The notes: a model not told the origin generated them from the sequence alone. 7,838 nt of DNA from Paenibacillus sp. UBA6285 (GCA_002438345.1 DJUJ01000238.1:352-8189), one strand, 5' to 3'. Shown: positions 1-6,410, counted from the first letter of the stretch. Translations and numbers: made by a program.

Positions 1-304
1 CCGCCGGGATGTTCAGAAGATCCACTTGAATCTGCTCATCATCACCATCGCCGTCACCAGTACGGTTGTCACCTGTATGAACAACAGAAGCGTTCTCGTT
101 CTGTTTATTATTGAAGTAAATGAAATTAGTTTCTTTTTCAACTTTGCTGTTAGCATTAGTCAAAAATACGGAAACGTCCAAATCGAAATCTTTACCGCCG
201 TCATATTTATTAGTGTCCCAACCAAGACCCACTGTGATTTTGGACAGACCTGGATTTGTTTTCGTTAAATCGATCTTTTGACCTTTGGATAGATTAATTG
301 CCAT
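1..304 (-). CDS. terD: TerD-family calcium-binding stress protein, copy 1 (C-terminus cut by window edge)
   Basis: This is the first 101 residues of a TerD-domain protein; the rest lies beyond the left edge. The N-terminus MAINLSKGQKIDLTK, the VGLGWD stretch (residues 25-30), the acidic loop DFDLD (39-43) and the signature GDNRTGDGDGDDEQI (78-92) are TerD hallmarks. The acidic residues of these loops bind Ca2+ in characterised family members. The family (TerD/TerE/TerZ, Bacillus YceC/YceD/YceE) is cytosolic and tied to tellurite resistance and general or envelope stress, but its biochemical role is unsettled. The ATG at 304 has an AGAGGA site about 8 bases upstream. It starts 29 bases after the stop of the preceding terD, so the two are almost certainly co-transcribed. 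Full family members are about 190 residues, so roughly half is missing. The family call is firm; the exact paralogue is not. Confidence 0.93.
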   Translation of the reverse strand, partial: MAINLSKGQKIDLTKTNPGLSKITVGLGWDTNKYDGGKDFDLDVSVFLTNANSKVEKETNFIYFNNKQNENASVVHTGDNRTGDGDGDDEQIQVDLLNIPA

Positions 305-333
305 GATAACATTCCTCTTTTCTTTTATTTGGA

Positions 334-930
334 TTATACGTAGCGTTCTGCCAGTTGATTGATATGTGCCGCGTGACTACCCTCACCAATTGCGGCGAAC
401 TTCCATTCTCCACCTTGCCGGTAAAGTTCCCCACAAATAAGCGCCGTATAGCCATTGTAATTATCAGATAGGTTGAAGCGGATCAGCTCATTATTGCCTA
501 CAGCATTCATCACACGGATATAAGCTGATTTGATCAGTCCGAAATCCTGTTTACGGTTCGTAGCATCATAAATATTCACAACTACCAGAACCTTGTGCAC
601 ATCGGAAGGAATGGCATTCAGGTTGACCATGATTTGCTCATCGTCTCCATCTCCATCACCCGTGAGATTGTCTCCGGAATGAATGACAGAGTTACAAGGG
701 CTTTGCTTATTATGGAAGCACACCAGGTTACCCTTCTTAATTAGCTTACCATTCTCGTTCAGCATCAGCGCTGAAGCATCACAGTCCACGTTGGCCTGTT
801 TCTTCACACCGAAGAATCCTCGAGCCGGCTCAGCCGGATCCCAACCTAAACCTACAATTACGTTAGATAAGCCTGCATTACCTTTTGTGAGGTCAATCTT
901 CTGACCTTTTACCAGATTAATTCCAGCCAA
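334..930 (-). CDS. terD: TerD-family calcium-binding stress protein, copy 2
   Basis: A complete TerD-domain protein of 198 residues, the usual family length. It shows the INLVKGQKIDLTK N-terminus, VGLGWDP (26-32), an acidic loop VDCDAS (48-53), the Ca2+-binding signature GDNLTGDGDGDDEQI (86-100) and the C-terminal motif ELIRFNL followed by GELYRQGGEWKFAAIG. The frame stays open to an ATG at 966. I choose the TTG at 930 because a GGAGG lies 9 bases upstream of it and because translation from it gives the standard family N-terminus; the longer form would place the ribosome site inside the gene. It differs from the neighbouring copy by a longer first loop (GFFGVKKQ, 38-45), so the two are diverged paralogues. 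It is preceded by an ECF-type promoter at 1000-1025. The presumed role is cytosolic Ca2+-linked protection against envelope or metal-oxyanion stress; this is inferred from the family. Confidence 0.93.
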   Translation of the reverse strand: MAGINLVKGQKIDLTKGNAGLSNVIVGLGWDPAEPARGFFGVKKQANVDCDASALMLNENGKLIKKGNLVCFHNKQSPCNSVIHSGDNLTGDGDGDDEQIMVNLNAIPSDVHKVLVVVNIYDATNRKQDFGLIKSAYIRVMNAVGNNELIRFNLSDNYNGYTALICGELYRQGGEWKFAAIGEGSHAAHINQLAERYV

Positions 931-999
931 CTTTACGTACCTCCATTCCCTAAAAAGAATCACCACTATTAGTCTAGCTTTTGGATGTTATATGAGTGA

Positions 1000-1025
1000 T
1001 ACGCTAAAGAACTAAATACGTTTCA
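1000..1025 (-). promoter_or_regulatory. Sigma-W-type (ECF) promoter for the terD genes
   Basis: On the minus strand TGAAAC (1025-1020) is followed after exactly 16 bases by CGTA (1003-1000). This matches the Bacillus sigma-W consensus TGAAAC-N16-CGTA at every fixed position; the related factors sigma-X and sigma-M recognise overlapping sequences. Transcription would begin near 993-994, giving a leader of about 63 bases that contains the GGAGG of the TTG-started terD. In B. subtilis the homologous yce operon is known to be under ECF and general-stress control, which supports the call. The site lies between terB and the first terD, so it would drive the terD genes without terB. Confidence 0.78.
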
Positions 1026-1055
1026 TCCGAACTCATGTATATGGTTTTACATCGT

Positions 1056-1502
1056 TTATAAACTGAACTCGCCAGGGTTTAATCCCAGGACACCGCAAAT
1101 ATGCCGTACTACCGCTTTTTCATTGTCATCAAAATCACCATCAGCTGATCCAATAGCTGAGCACACACCCACAATTACGCGTCCCATATCCGGTTTTCCA
1201 GTAAACTTACCGATTGCTTTCAGTGCTTCCTGCTTACCGATTTCTGGTGAGAACTCAAAGTTACTTACATAAAAGTTGAACTGGGTAATGACGTCTCTCA
1301 TGTCAAACACCTTTAGTTCATTACTCATATTCATATAGCCAGCCATTTTATTCTTTTCAGCTTCTTCTATCTTACCGTCTGCAGCAGCAACCAAGGCGCA
1401 GCCCGCAACTACCGCATTCATGAAATCTTTATTTTTGAATTTCTTTACTTGTTCTGTTAATCCGTTTTTGGTTGTGTTCAACCAGCTTTTAAATGTGCTC
1501 AT
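1056..1502 (-). CDS. terB: TerB-family tellurite-resistance/stress protein
   Basis: A 148-residue helical protein of the TerB type (family about 150 residues). Its two tandem acidic repeats are diagnostic: AAADGKIEEAEK (39-50) in the first half and GSADGDFDDNEK (118-129) in the second. In known TerB structures these acidic clusters bind metal ions between two helical halves. TerB is cytosolic and is thought to scaffold with TerC and TerD proteins at the inner face of the membrane; its exact activity is unknown. The frame is open upstream to a GTG at 1568, but the ATG at 1502 has a GAAGGAG ribosome site about 8 bases upstream and gives the typical start (MSTFKSWL). The next gene, terD, begins 125 bases downstream and has its own ECF promoter. 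The gap with aguB on the other side holds a terminator, so terB starts a separate transcription unit. Confidence 0.92.
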   Translation of the reverse strand: MSTFKSWLNTTKNGLTEQVKKFKNKDFMNAVVAGCALVAAADGKIEEAEKNKMAGYMNMSNELKVFDMRDVITQFNFYVSNFEFSPEIGKQEALKAIGKFTGKPDMGRVIVGVCSAIGSADGDFDDNEKAVVRHICGVLGLNPGEFSL

Positions 1503-1745
1503 CGTATTTTCTCCTTCTATCACTGCAAGATTATGATAACAAAAGATATCCCAGAGCCTCCTCTCCACGTATCCGACAGAATTTTCATAGTAGATCCCTG
1601 AATCACGGTTTACTCTTCTAATATACCTGATAAAATAGCAATATTCTACTTTTCCAAACTCTTACAGTACTTTTGATAGAAAAGATTGTGTCCGTTCTTG
1701 CATAGGACTCTCGAACATTTGCTCTAAACTTCATTCCTCCAACAT
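1503..1745. other. Non-coding region upstream of terB
   Basis: Together with the terminator and inverted repeat at 1746-1824 this makes a 327-base gap between aguB and terB. It must contain the terB promoter, but I found no convincing sigma-A, sigma-B or ECF pair; the best A/T-rich stretch is near 1620-1660. A 38-codon frame (1734-1618, minus) is present but its GGAGG abuts the ATG almost directly, so it is not called as a gene. Confidence 0.5.
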
Positions 1746-1824
1746 TTCCCAATTGAACATCAAAAAAGGCACTGCCAGAGATTCTATCCTCTCTAGCAGT
1801 GCCTTTAGCACATTTAATTGGGAA
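1746..1824. repeat. Outer inverted repeat enclosing the aguB terminator
   Basis: TTCCCAATT (1746-1754) and AATTGGGAA (1816-1824) are a perfect 9 bp inverted repeat that brackets the terminator hairpin symmetrically, with about 10 unpaired bases on each side. A transcript from either strand could fold into a long two-step stem. Whether the outer arms have a function is unknown. Confidence 0.7.
1765..1806 (-). terminator. Rho-independent terminator of aguAB
   Basis: The arms AAAGGCACTGC (1765-1775) and GCAGTGCCTTT (1796-1806) are perfectly complementary over 11 bp. After one mismatch the stem continues for 5 bp (AGAGA, 1777-1781, with TCTCT, 1790-1794) around an 8-base loop. Read on the minus strand the stem ends in a run of six T (1767-1762). 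It lies 24 bases beyond the aguB stop codon. Confidence 0.92.
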
Positions 1825-1829
1825 TTCTA

Positions 1830-2705
1830 TTAAAGAATGATATCCCCATCATAAGAACCAATCATTTTGTACAGGTCCGGCCGGCGATCACGGAAGATGC
1901 CCCACTCGATCCGCCCGACTTCCAAAGCATCCAGATCGAATTCGCTTACCAGCACGGTTTGCTCATCTCGGCCTGCTTCAACAATTTTATTGCCTTGAGG
2001 GCCTGCAATGAACGATGAACCGTAGAAATTAATGCTCGAATCCTCATCAATTTCCTCACCAATACGGTTGGCAGCCACGACTGGAATGAGGTTAGCAGCT
2101 GCATGTCCAAGCATACAAGTCTGCCAATGATCCTTGGAATCAATCGATCCATCCTGCGGTTCTGAGCCAATAGCCGTTGGATAGAAGAGAATCTCTGCCC
2201 CCATCAAGCTCATCACTCTAGCAGCTTCTGGATACCACTGATCCCAGCAAATACCTACGCCAATCTTGGCGTAACGAGTGTTCCATACCTTAAAGCCGGT
2301 ATCTCCCGGATTAAAGTAGAACTTCTCTTCATAACCTGGGCCATCTGGAATATGACTCTTGCGGTATTTGCCAAGCACCGTTCCATCAGCATCGATTACA
2401 GCCAGTGAGTTGTAACGGGCGTAATTCTTTTTCTCATAAAAACTGATCGGCAGCACCACTTGCAGCTCCTTGGCCACTGCTTTGAAATGATTAATCGCTT
2501 TGTTATGCTCAAGCTCTGTCGCATAAGCGTAATAATCGGCTTTCTCTTTTTGGCAGAAATACGGGGTCTCGAACAGCTCCTGCAGCAAAATAATTTGCGC
2601 TCCCTGTGCCGCCGCTTCTCTAACCAATGTTTCGGCTTTGCTGATATTCTCATCAATATTGCTGGAACAGCTCATTTGTGTCGCAGCTACTTTTACATTT
2701 CTCAA
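1830..2705 (-). CDS. aguB: N-carbamoylputrescine amidase (nitrilase superfamily)
   Basis: Hydrolyses N-carbamoylputrescine to putrescine, CO2 and ammonia, the last step of the agmatine route to putrescine, in the cytosol. The 291-residue length is that of the family. The carbon-nitrogen hydrolase triad is visible: Glu43 in LLQELFETPYF, Lys116 in YRKSHIPDGPGY and Cys153 in GVGICWDQWYPE. The PDGPGYEEKFYF stretch and the DRRPDLY near the C-terminus are characteristic of AguB rather than of general nitrilases. The start is TTG at 2705, fixed by an AAGGAGG site 8 bases upstream and by the standard N-terminus RNVKVAATQM; no ATG fits. It begins 53 bases after the aguA stop and is followed by a strong terminator, so aguA-aguB form a two-gene operon. 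The adjacent aguA makes its substrate, which makes the specificity call firm. Confidence 0.96.
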   Translation of the reverse strand: MRNVKVAATQMSCSSNIDENISKAETLVREAAAQGAQIILLQELFETPYFCQKEKADYYAYATELEHNKAINHFKAVAKELQVVLPISFYEKKNYARYNSLAVIDADGTVLGKYRKSHIPDGPGYEEKFYFNPGDTGFKVWNTRYAKIGVGICWDQWYPEAARVMSLMGAEILFYPTAIGSEPQDGSIDSKDHWQTCMLGHAAANLIPVVAANRIGEEIDEDSSINFYGSSFIAGPQGNKIVEAGRDEQTVLVSEFDLDALEVGRIEWGIFRDRRPDLYKMIGSYDGDIIL

Positions 2706-2758
2706 GTGTCTGTCCTCCTTGTATATAAATGTCCCTCTGGACGTTTAGTTTCTTTCAA

Positions 2759-3787
2759 TTATTGCTGAGCAGGCATTTGCTGCGTAGTGCAGTGAACATT
2801 CCCGCCTTCGGTCATGACCGCCATACCGTTAACTGTACGAATCTTGCGGTCTGGGAACAAGCCAACCAGCACTTCCTCAGCAAGTTTGTCTGTTTCCACC
2901 GCTGTACCGCCAAACACAGGCAATATGATCCCGCCATTTACGAAATAAAAGTTCAAATAACTGAGCGTCAGACGGCTGCCGTCATGATCGACCCGTGGTG
3001 GCTGCTGAATCTTGATAATCTCCAGCTTACGCCCTTTGGCATCTATAGCGTTCTCCAGAATACGCAAATTCTCTTGGGTAATCTCATAGTTCTCATCCTG
3101 CGGGTCCTCGCAGACCTGGAGAATAACTTTGCCTGGTGCAGCAAAACAAGCAATATTATCGACATGACCATCGGTCTCATCGCCACTAAGGCCACGTCTC
3201 AACCAGATAATAGCTTCTGTACCTGTATAGTTCCGCACGTACTCTTCGATATCTTCGCGCTTCAGCTCTGGGTTGCGGTTTAGGTTAAGCAAACACTCTT
3301 CTGTAGTAAGCAAAGTGCCTTCTCCATCTGTATGAATCGAGCCACCTTCCATCACAAGCGGTGCATCAAAGCGTGTGACTTGAGAATGTTCGAGAATCTG
3401 TGGAGCCACTTCGTCATCCAGATCCCAAGGTGAATATTTACCGCCCCAGGCATTGAACTTCCAATTCACACCTGCCAGAACACCGTCTTTATTAACAACA
3501 AAGGTAGGCCCATTATCACGCAGCCAAGCATCGCTATGCTCAATAGGCAGTAGCGTTACATTCGGTCCGCCGACCAGACGTTCTCCCCTTTCCACGTCCT
3601 CCGGGTTAACGATGACCGTGATCGGTTCAAACTCAGCAATAGCTGTGATGATTTCCGCGTAACCTTGGCACACAGATTCATGGTTATCTGGGAAACACAT
3701 GGATTCCTGCACCGGCCAGGAGATAAAAGTACGTTCATGCTTGCCCCATTCCGGTGGCATTGTATAGTTCAATTCTTTAGGATTCAT
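2759..3787 (-). CDS. aguA: Agmatine deiminase (agmatine iminohydrolase)
   Basis: Converts agmatine to N-carbamoylputrescine and ammonia; the product goes to aguB next door. The protein has 342 residues, close to the family norm (about 345-370), and belongs to the bacterial peptidylarginine-deiminase (guanidine-modifying) superfamily. Visible active-site elements are EHSDAWLRDNGP (83-94, substrate aspartates and Arg), MEGGSIHTDGEG (146-157), GDETDGHVDN (202-211, catalytic His208) and the C-terminal TEGGNVHCTTQQMP (326-339) with the nucleophile Cys333. The ATG at 3787 gives the usual N-terminus (YTMPPEWGKHERTFISWP); its ribosome site (AAAGG, about 10 bases upstream) is weak compared with the neighbours. 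Upstream lies a 110-base inverted repeat that may control expression. Without arginine decarboxylase in view, agmatine may be either made by the cell or imported. Confidence 0.97.
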   Translation of the reverse strand: MNPKELNYTMPPEWGKHERTFISWPVQESMCFPDNHESVCQGYAEIITAIAEFEPITVIVNPEDVERGERLVGGPNVTLLPIEHSDAWLRDNGPTFVVNKDGVLAGVNWKFNAWGGKYSPWDLDDEVAPQILEHSQVTRFDAPLVMEGGSIHTDGEGTLLTTEECLLNLNRNPELKREDIEEYVRNYTGTEAIIWLRRGLSGDETDGHVDNIACFAAPGKVILQVCEDPQDENYEITQENLRILENAIDAKGRKLEIIKIQQPPRVDHDGSRLTLSYLNFYFVNGGIILPVFGGTAVETDKLAEEVLVGLFPDRKIRTVNGMAVMTEGGNVHCTTQQMPAQQ

Positions 3788-3819
3788 GTGTTAACTACCT
3801 TTACTATTATATTTGGAGC

Positions 3820-3929
3820 CAGCCTATCCTTGGAACTCCTTCCTCATCATACAATAATATGTTCTAGTGCTCAATTCCCTAGAACACTAATAATGTTGGA
3901 AGGAGTTCGGGTCACAAGGGATCTGGCTG
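3820..3929. repeat. Large imperfect inverted repeat in the leader of aguA
   Basis: Three nested pairs share one centre. The inner is TGTTCTAG (3860-3867) with CTAGAACA (3879-3886), 8 bp around an 11-base loop. The middle is GAACTCCTTCC (3833-3843) with GGAAGGAGTTC (3898-3908), 11 bp perfect. The outer is CAGCCTATCCTTG (3820-3832) with CAAGGGATCTGGCTG (3915-3929), pairing except for two bulged bases and one mismatch. It occupies most of the 145 bases between yfcE and aguA. There is no T run after it on the minus strand, so it is not a standard terminator. It could be a structured 5' leader of aguAB, an mRNA-stabilising hairpin or a small palindromic repeat element. It shows no T-box motif. Confidence 0.75.
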
Positions 3930-3932
3930 AGC

Positions 3933-4484
3933 CTATAGTGTGATGCTTTTTACCACATTGCCTTCAAAATCCTTAACGATGAATTCTCCCCCCTCAAGGA
4001 CACCATAGGAATTCGGGTTATTCTCTTTAGGCAGCGATATGGAGCCGGGATTCAGTACATATATCCCCTCTTTTTCATCCGCAACAGGAATATGAGTATG
4101 CCCCTGAATAAAGATATCCTTCTCGGAAAGTGCCGGTAAATTCTCAATGCTAAAGCCATGCCCGTGTGTAATATAGATCCGTCTACCTTCATGCAGGAGC
4201 ATGACATAATCGCCCATCATCGGGAATTGCAGCAACATCTGGTCCACCTCAGCATCGCAGTTACCACGTACCGCCGTTATGGTCTTCTTTTTGTTATATT
4301 CATTCAGTTTATTAGCAACTCCCTGTGGGTCATAACCCTTCGGCAGTGGATTTCTGGGACCGTGATATAAAAAGTCTCCTACAATAACAAGACTGTCTGG
4401 CTGTTCTACCTCAACCTTTTCCAAAGCCCGTTCTAGCCAGAATAAAGATCCGTGAATATCGGAAATAAACATTAGCTTCATCAT
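3933..4484 (-). CDS. yfcE: YfcE-family metallophosphodiesterase
   Basis: A calcineurin-like phosphoesterase of 183 residues, nearly the length of E. coli YfcE (184), whose N-terminus MMKLMF-SDIHGS it repeats. The dinuclear metal site is complete: Asp9 and His11 (SDIHG), Asp37 (VGDFLYHGPRN), Asn75 (RGNCD), His107 (THGHG), His129 and His131 (GHTHIP), followed by NPGSISLPK. YfcE of E. coli hydrolyses bis-p-nitrophenyl phosphate in vitro with Mn2+; the physiological substrate is unknown, so none is assigned here. The frame opens at 4514, but AAGGAG lies just before a double ATG (4484 and 4481). The first matches the E. coli protein, while the second has the better spacing (8 bases against 5). It is cytosolic, with no signal peptide. 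It is separated from gltD by a terminator and from aguA by a large inverted repeat, so it may be a single-gene unit. Confidence 0.94.
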   Translation of the reverse strand: MMKLMFISDIHGSLFWLERALEKVEVEQPDSLVIVGDFLYHGPRNPLPKGYDPQGVANKLNEYNKKKTITAVRGNCDAEVDQMLLQFPMMGDYVMLLHEGRRIYITHGHGFSIENLPALSEKDIFIQGHTHIPVADEKEGIYVLNPGSISLPKENNPNSYGVLEGGEFIVKDFEGNVVKSITL

Positions 4485-4520
4485 GTATTCTCCTTTTCGA
4501 CTAAAGTAGATCATGTCCTT

Positions 4521-4538
4521 AGGTTACAATTTTAACCT
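4521..4538. repeat. Short inverted repeat upstream of yfcE
   Basis: AGGTTA (4521-4526) and TAACCT (4533-4538) form a perfect 6 bp inverted repeat with a 6-base spacer, 37 bases upstream of the yfcE start. It has the size and symmetry of an operator, but no regulator is recognised and chance is a real alternative. Confidence 0.35.
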
Positions 4539-4556
4539 TGAATATGCCAACAACGC

Positions 4557-4586
4557 AAAAGCGGACGTTCCCTAAAAGGAACGCCC
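4557..4586 (-). terminator. Probable terminator of gltD
   Basis: On the minus strand GGGCGTTCC (4586-4578) pairs with GGAACGTCC (4571-4563) through 9 bp including one G-U pair, with a 6-base loop. The stem is followed two bases later by TTTT (4560-4557). It begins 20 bases after the gltD stop. The T run is short, so some read-through into yfcE is possible. Confidence 0.7.
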
Positions 4587-4606
4587 TGCTCTATATGCCT
4601 CAATTC

Positions 4607-6091
4607 TTACGGTAAATTCGATGATCCCATCAAGAACCGGTCCACTTCGCGGGCTGTCTGACGACCCTCATCAATGGCCCAGACTACAAGACTTTGTCCG
4701 CGGCGCATATCGCCTGCGGTGAATACACCTTCTACATTGGTTGCTTGTGCTCCGAACTCCGCCTTGGCATTTCCACGCTCATCACGTTCCACTCCAAGCT
4801 CGCCTAGTACAGTCTCTTCGGGACCTGTGAATCCCAATGCGAGTAGTACCAGCTGCGCCTTTAGAACTTCCTCACTGCCCGGTACTTCAACCGGAACCAT
4901 CCGTCCCTGTTCATTACGAGTCCACTCAATTCGCACGGTATGCAGCTCCTGCACATGTCCACCATCGTCGCCGACAAAACGTTTCGTCGAAACAAGATAA
5001 CGACGTGGATCTTCTTTATACAGCGATGCCGCTTCATCTTGGCCATAGTCCACCTTAAGAACCTTTGGCCATTCTGGCCACGGATTGCTAGGCTGACGCG
5101 TCAGCGGAGCCTGTGGCATAATCTCAAGCTGGATCACACTACGGCAGCCGTGGCGAATCGACGTAGCTACACAGTCTGTGCCAGTATCTCCGCCACCGAT
5201 TACAACTACATCCTTATCTGCCGCGGACAAGTATTCGCCATCAGCAAGCTCTGAATCCAGTAAGCTCTTAGTATTCAGTGTCAGAAACTCCATAGCCTGA
5301 TGAATGCCCCGCAGCTCACGACCCGCTATAGGAAGGTCTCGTGCCTGCGTAGACCCGCCACACAAGACAACAGCAACATGTTCCGCCTTGAGTTGTGATG
5401 CCGAGATATCTCGCCCAATCTCTGTACGAGTTACGAATGAAATGCCTTCAGCCGCTAGCAGGTCTACTCGGCGCTGAACAGTCTTCTTATCCAGCTTCAT
5501 GTTCGGAATACCATACGTCAGCAAACCGCCAATCCGGTCTGCCCGTTCATACACGGTCACCGAATGCCCTGCCTTGTTAAGCTGAGCTGCACAGGCAAGA
5601 CCTGCCGGACCCGAACCCACTACAGCTACCTTTTTACCTGTGCGAGTTAGTGGCGGTTCTGGCACAATCCAGTCTTCTGCAAAACCTCTATCTACAATCG
5701 CCTTTTCAATCGATTTAATCGTAACGGGCTTGCCGTTCAACCCTACCGTACAAGAGCCTTCACAAGGAGCCGGACACACACGTCCAGTAAATTCAGGGAA
5801 GTTATTGGTCTTATGCAGACGTTTCAGCGCAATCTCCCAATTTCCACGATAGACCATATCATTCCATTCTGGAATCAGGTTATGCAGTGGGCAGCCGGAA
5901 GCCATACCAGACAACAGACGTCCTACATGACAAAATGGCGTGCCACAGTCCATACAGCGTGCCCCTTGCTCGCGCAGCTTCTCTTCATCCATAGGAATCG
6001 AAAATTCATCCCAATTCTTAATCCGCTCCAGCGCCTCACACTCCGAAGGCGTCTGCCGTTCAAATTCTAAAAATCCGGTTGCTTTTCCCAT
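4607..6091 (-). CDS. gltD: Glutamate synthase (NADPH) small subunit
   Basis: The small subunit of GOGAT carries electrons from NADPH through FAD and 4Fe-4S clusters to the large subunit, which makes glutamate from glutamine and 2-oxoglutarate. The 494 residues match the family (B. subtilis homologue about 493). In order: an N-terminal iron-sulfur domain with Cys46, Cys49, Cys54 and Cys67 ([21 protein letters not shown]) and a second set Cys106, Cys110 and Cys114 (CPAPCEGSC); the FAD site [12 protein letters not shown] (157-168); the NADPH site [11 protein letters not shown] (297-307); and the C-terminal FAD motif [23 protein letters not shown]. The frame opens upstream, but the ATG at 6091 has GAGG 9 bases away and gives the family start ([10 protein letters not shown]). 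The large subunit is not adjacent: pulA lies upstream and yfcE downstream. Related electron-transfer subunits of other enzymes resemble GltD, but the full-length match favours GOGAT. Confidence 0.95.
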   Translation of the reverse strand: MGKATGFLEFERQTPSECEALERIKNWDEFSIPMDEEKLREQGARCMDCGTPFCHVGRLLSGMASGCPLHNLIPEWNDMVYRGNWEIALKRLHKTNNFPEFTGRVCPAPCEGSCTVGLNGKPVTIKSIEKAIVDRGFAEDWIVPEPPLTRTGKKVAVVGSGPAGLACAAQLNKAGHSVTVYERADRIGGLLTYGIPNMKLDKKTVQRRVDLLAAEGISFVTRTEIGRDISASQLKAEHVAVVLCGGSTQARDLPIAGRELRGIHQAMEFLTLNTKSLLDSELADGEYLSAADKDVVVIGGGDTGTDCVATSIRHGCRSVIQLEIMPQAPLTRQPSNPWPEWPKVLKVDYGQDEAASLYKEDPRRYLVSTKRFVGDDGGHVQELHTVRIEWTRNEQGRMVPVEVPGSEEVLKAQLVLLALGFTGPEETVLGELGVERDERGNAKAEFGAQATNVEGVFTAGDMRRGQSLVVWAIDEGRQTAREVDRFLMGSSNLP

Positions 6092-6355
6092 CTCTTTCAT
6101 CCTCTCTAAATATCCCCACAAAGTGTGGCTTTGCTTCGATGCATACTTAGGTACTTTGCGGGGGCCCCAAATATATACTTTCTAAACCGTTAAAAAAGAA
6201 AAATACTCTCTATAATTGTCTGTTGTTATGCTTATGCCACTCTAAAGCGCCAAAGTAAATGCCTTCATATTAACATCCAATATCATCATCGAAAATGAGT
6301 AATGTCACCTTTTTATGTAAAATGAAACAATCAAATTAAGGAAATAGAAAGACAG
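6092..6355. other. Intergenic region upstream of gltD
   Basis: With the pulA terminator this makes a 344-base gap. It holds the leader hairpin at 6114-6163 and the palindrome GGGGCCCC (6161-6168). The rest is A/T-rich and should contain the gltD promoter, but no -35/-10 pair stands out; the best weak candidate on the minus strand is TTGGCG, 17 bases, CATAAC near 6220-6250. I see no open frame with a ribosome site here. Confidence 0.5.
6114..6163 (-). promoter_or_regulatory. Leader hairpin upstream of gltD
   Basis: On the minus strand CCCCGCAAAGT (6163-6153) can pair with ACTTTGTGGGG (6124-6114) over 11 bp, including one G-U pair that is only stable as RNA. The 28-base loop holds a second copy of GCAAAG (6137-6132), which could instead pair with CTTTGT just 5 bases further on. 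The two pairings exclude each other. The element ends about 10 bases before the gltD ribosome site. No known riboswitch class is recognised. Confidence 0.5.
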
Positions 6356-6410
6356 AAAAAAGCACACAGTGTACTGTACCTGATTGATGTACGTTACTCT
6401 GCATGCTTTT
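6356..6410 (-). terminator. Terminator of pulA
   Basis: AAAAGCA (6358-6364) and TGCTTTT (6404-6410) pair at the base; further pairing (GTAC at 6371-6374 or the next GTAC with GTAC at 6389-6392, and AGT with ACT) extends an imperfect stem. Read on the minus strand it ends in six T (6361-6356). It begins 25 bases after the pulA stop. Four T follow on the plus strand too, so it could work in both directions, though no plus-strand gene points at it. Confidence 0.75.

Noticed and set aside
683..904. Plus-strand frame opposite terD
   Set aside because: It is the antisense shadow of a conserved TerD gene, with no ribosome site and no recognisable domain; the same applies to the plus-strand frames opposite aguA, aguB, gltD, yfcE and pulA.
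1544..1572. Possible ECF promoter TGAAAA...CGTG upstream of terB
   Set aside because: The spacing between the boxes is about 12 bases rather than 16, and both boxes deviate from consensus.
1618..1734. 38-codon frame on the minus strand starting MKFRAN, next to a GGAGG
   Set aside because: The GGAGG is only one or two bases from the ATG, too close for initiation, the product resembles nothing I recognise, and it lies just after the aguB terminator in a region expected to hold the terB promoter.
3806..3811. Perfect TATAAT on the minus strand upstream of aguA
   Set aside because: A start 7 bases downstream would leave a leader of about 12 bases without the AAAGG ribosome site, and no -35 box lies 16-18 bases upstream.
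3788..3932. Possible T-box or other known riboswitch in the aguA leader
   Set aside because: The T-box core (GGGTGGNACCGCG-like) is absent, there is no following terminator, and no other class consensus was recognised.
6303..6322. TGTCA...TGTAA upstream of gltD as a TnrA/GlnR nitrogen box
   Set aside because: The second half-site is in direct rather than inverted orientation, so it does not fit the TGTNA-N7-TNACA palindrome.
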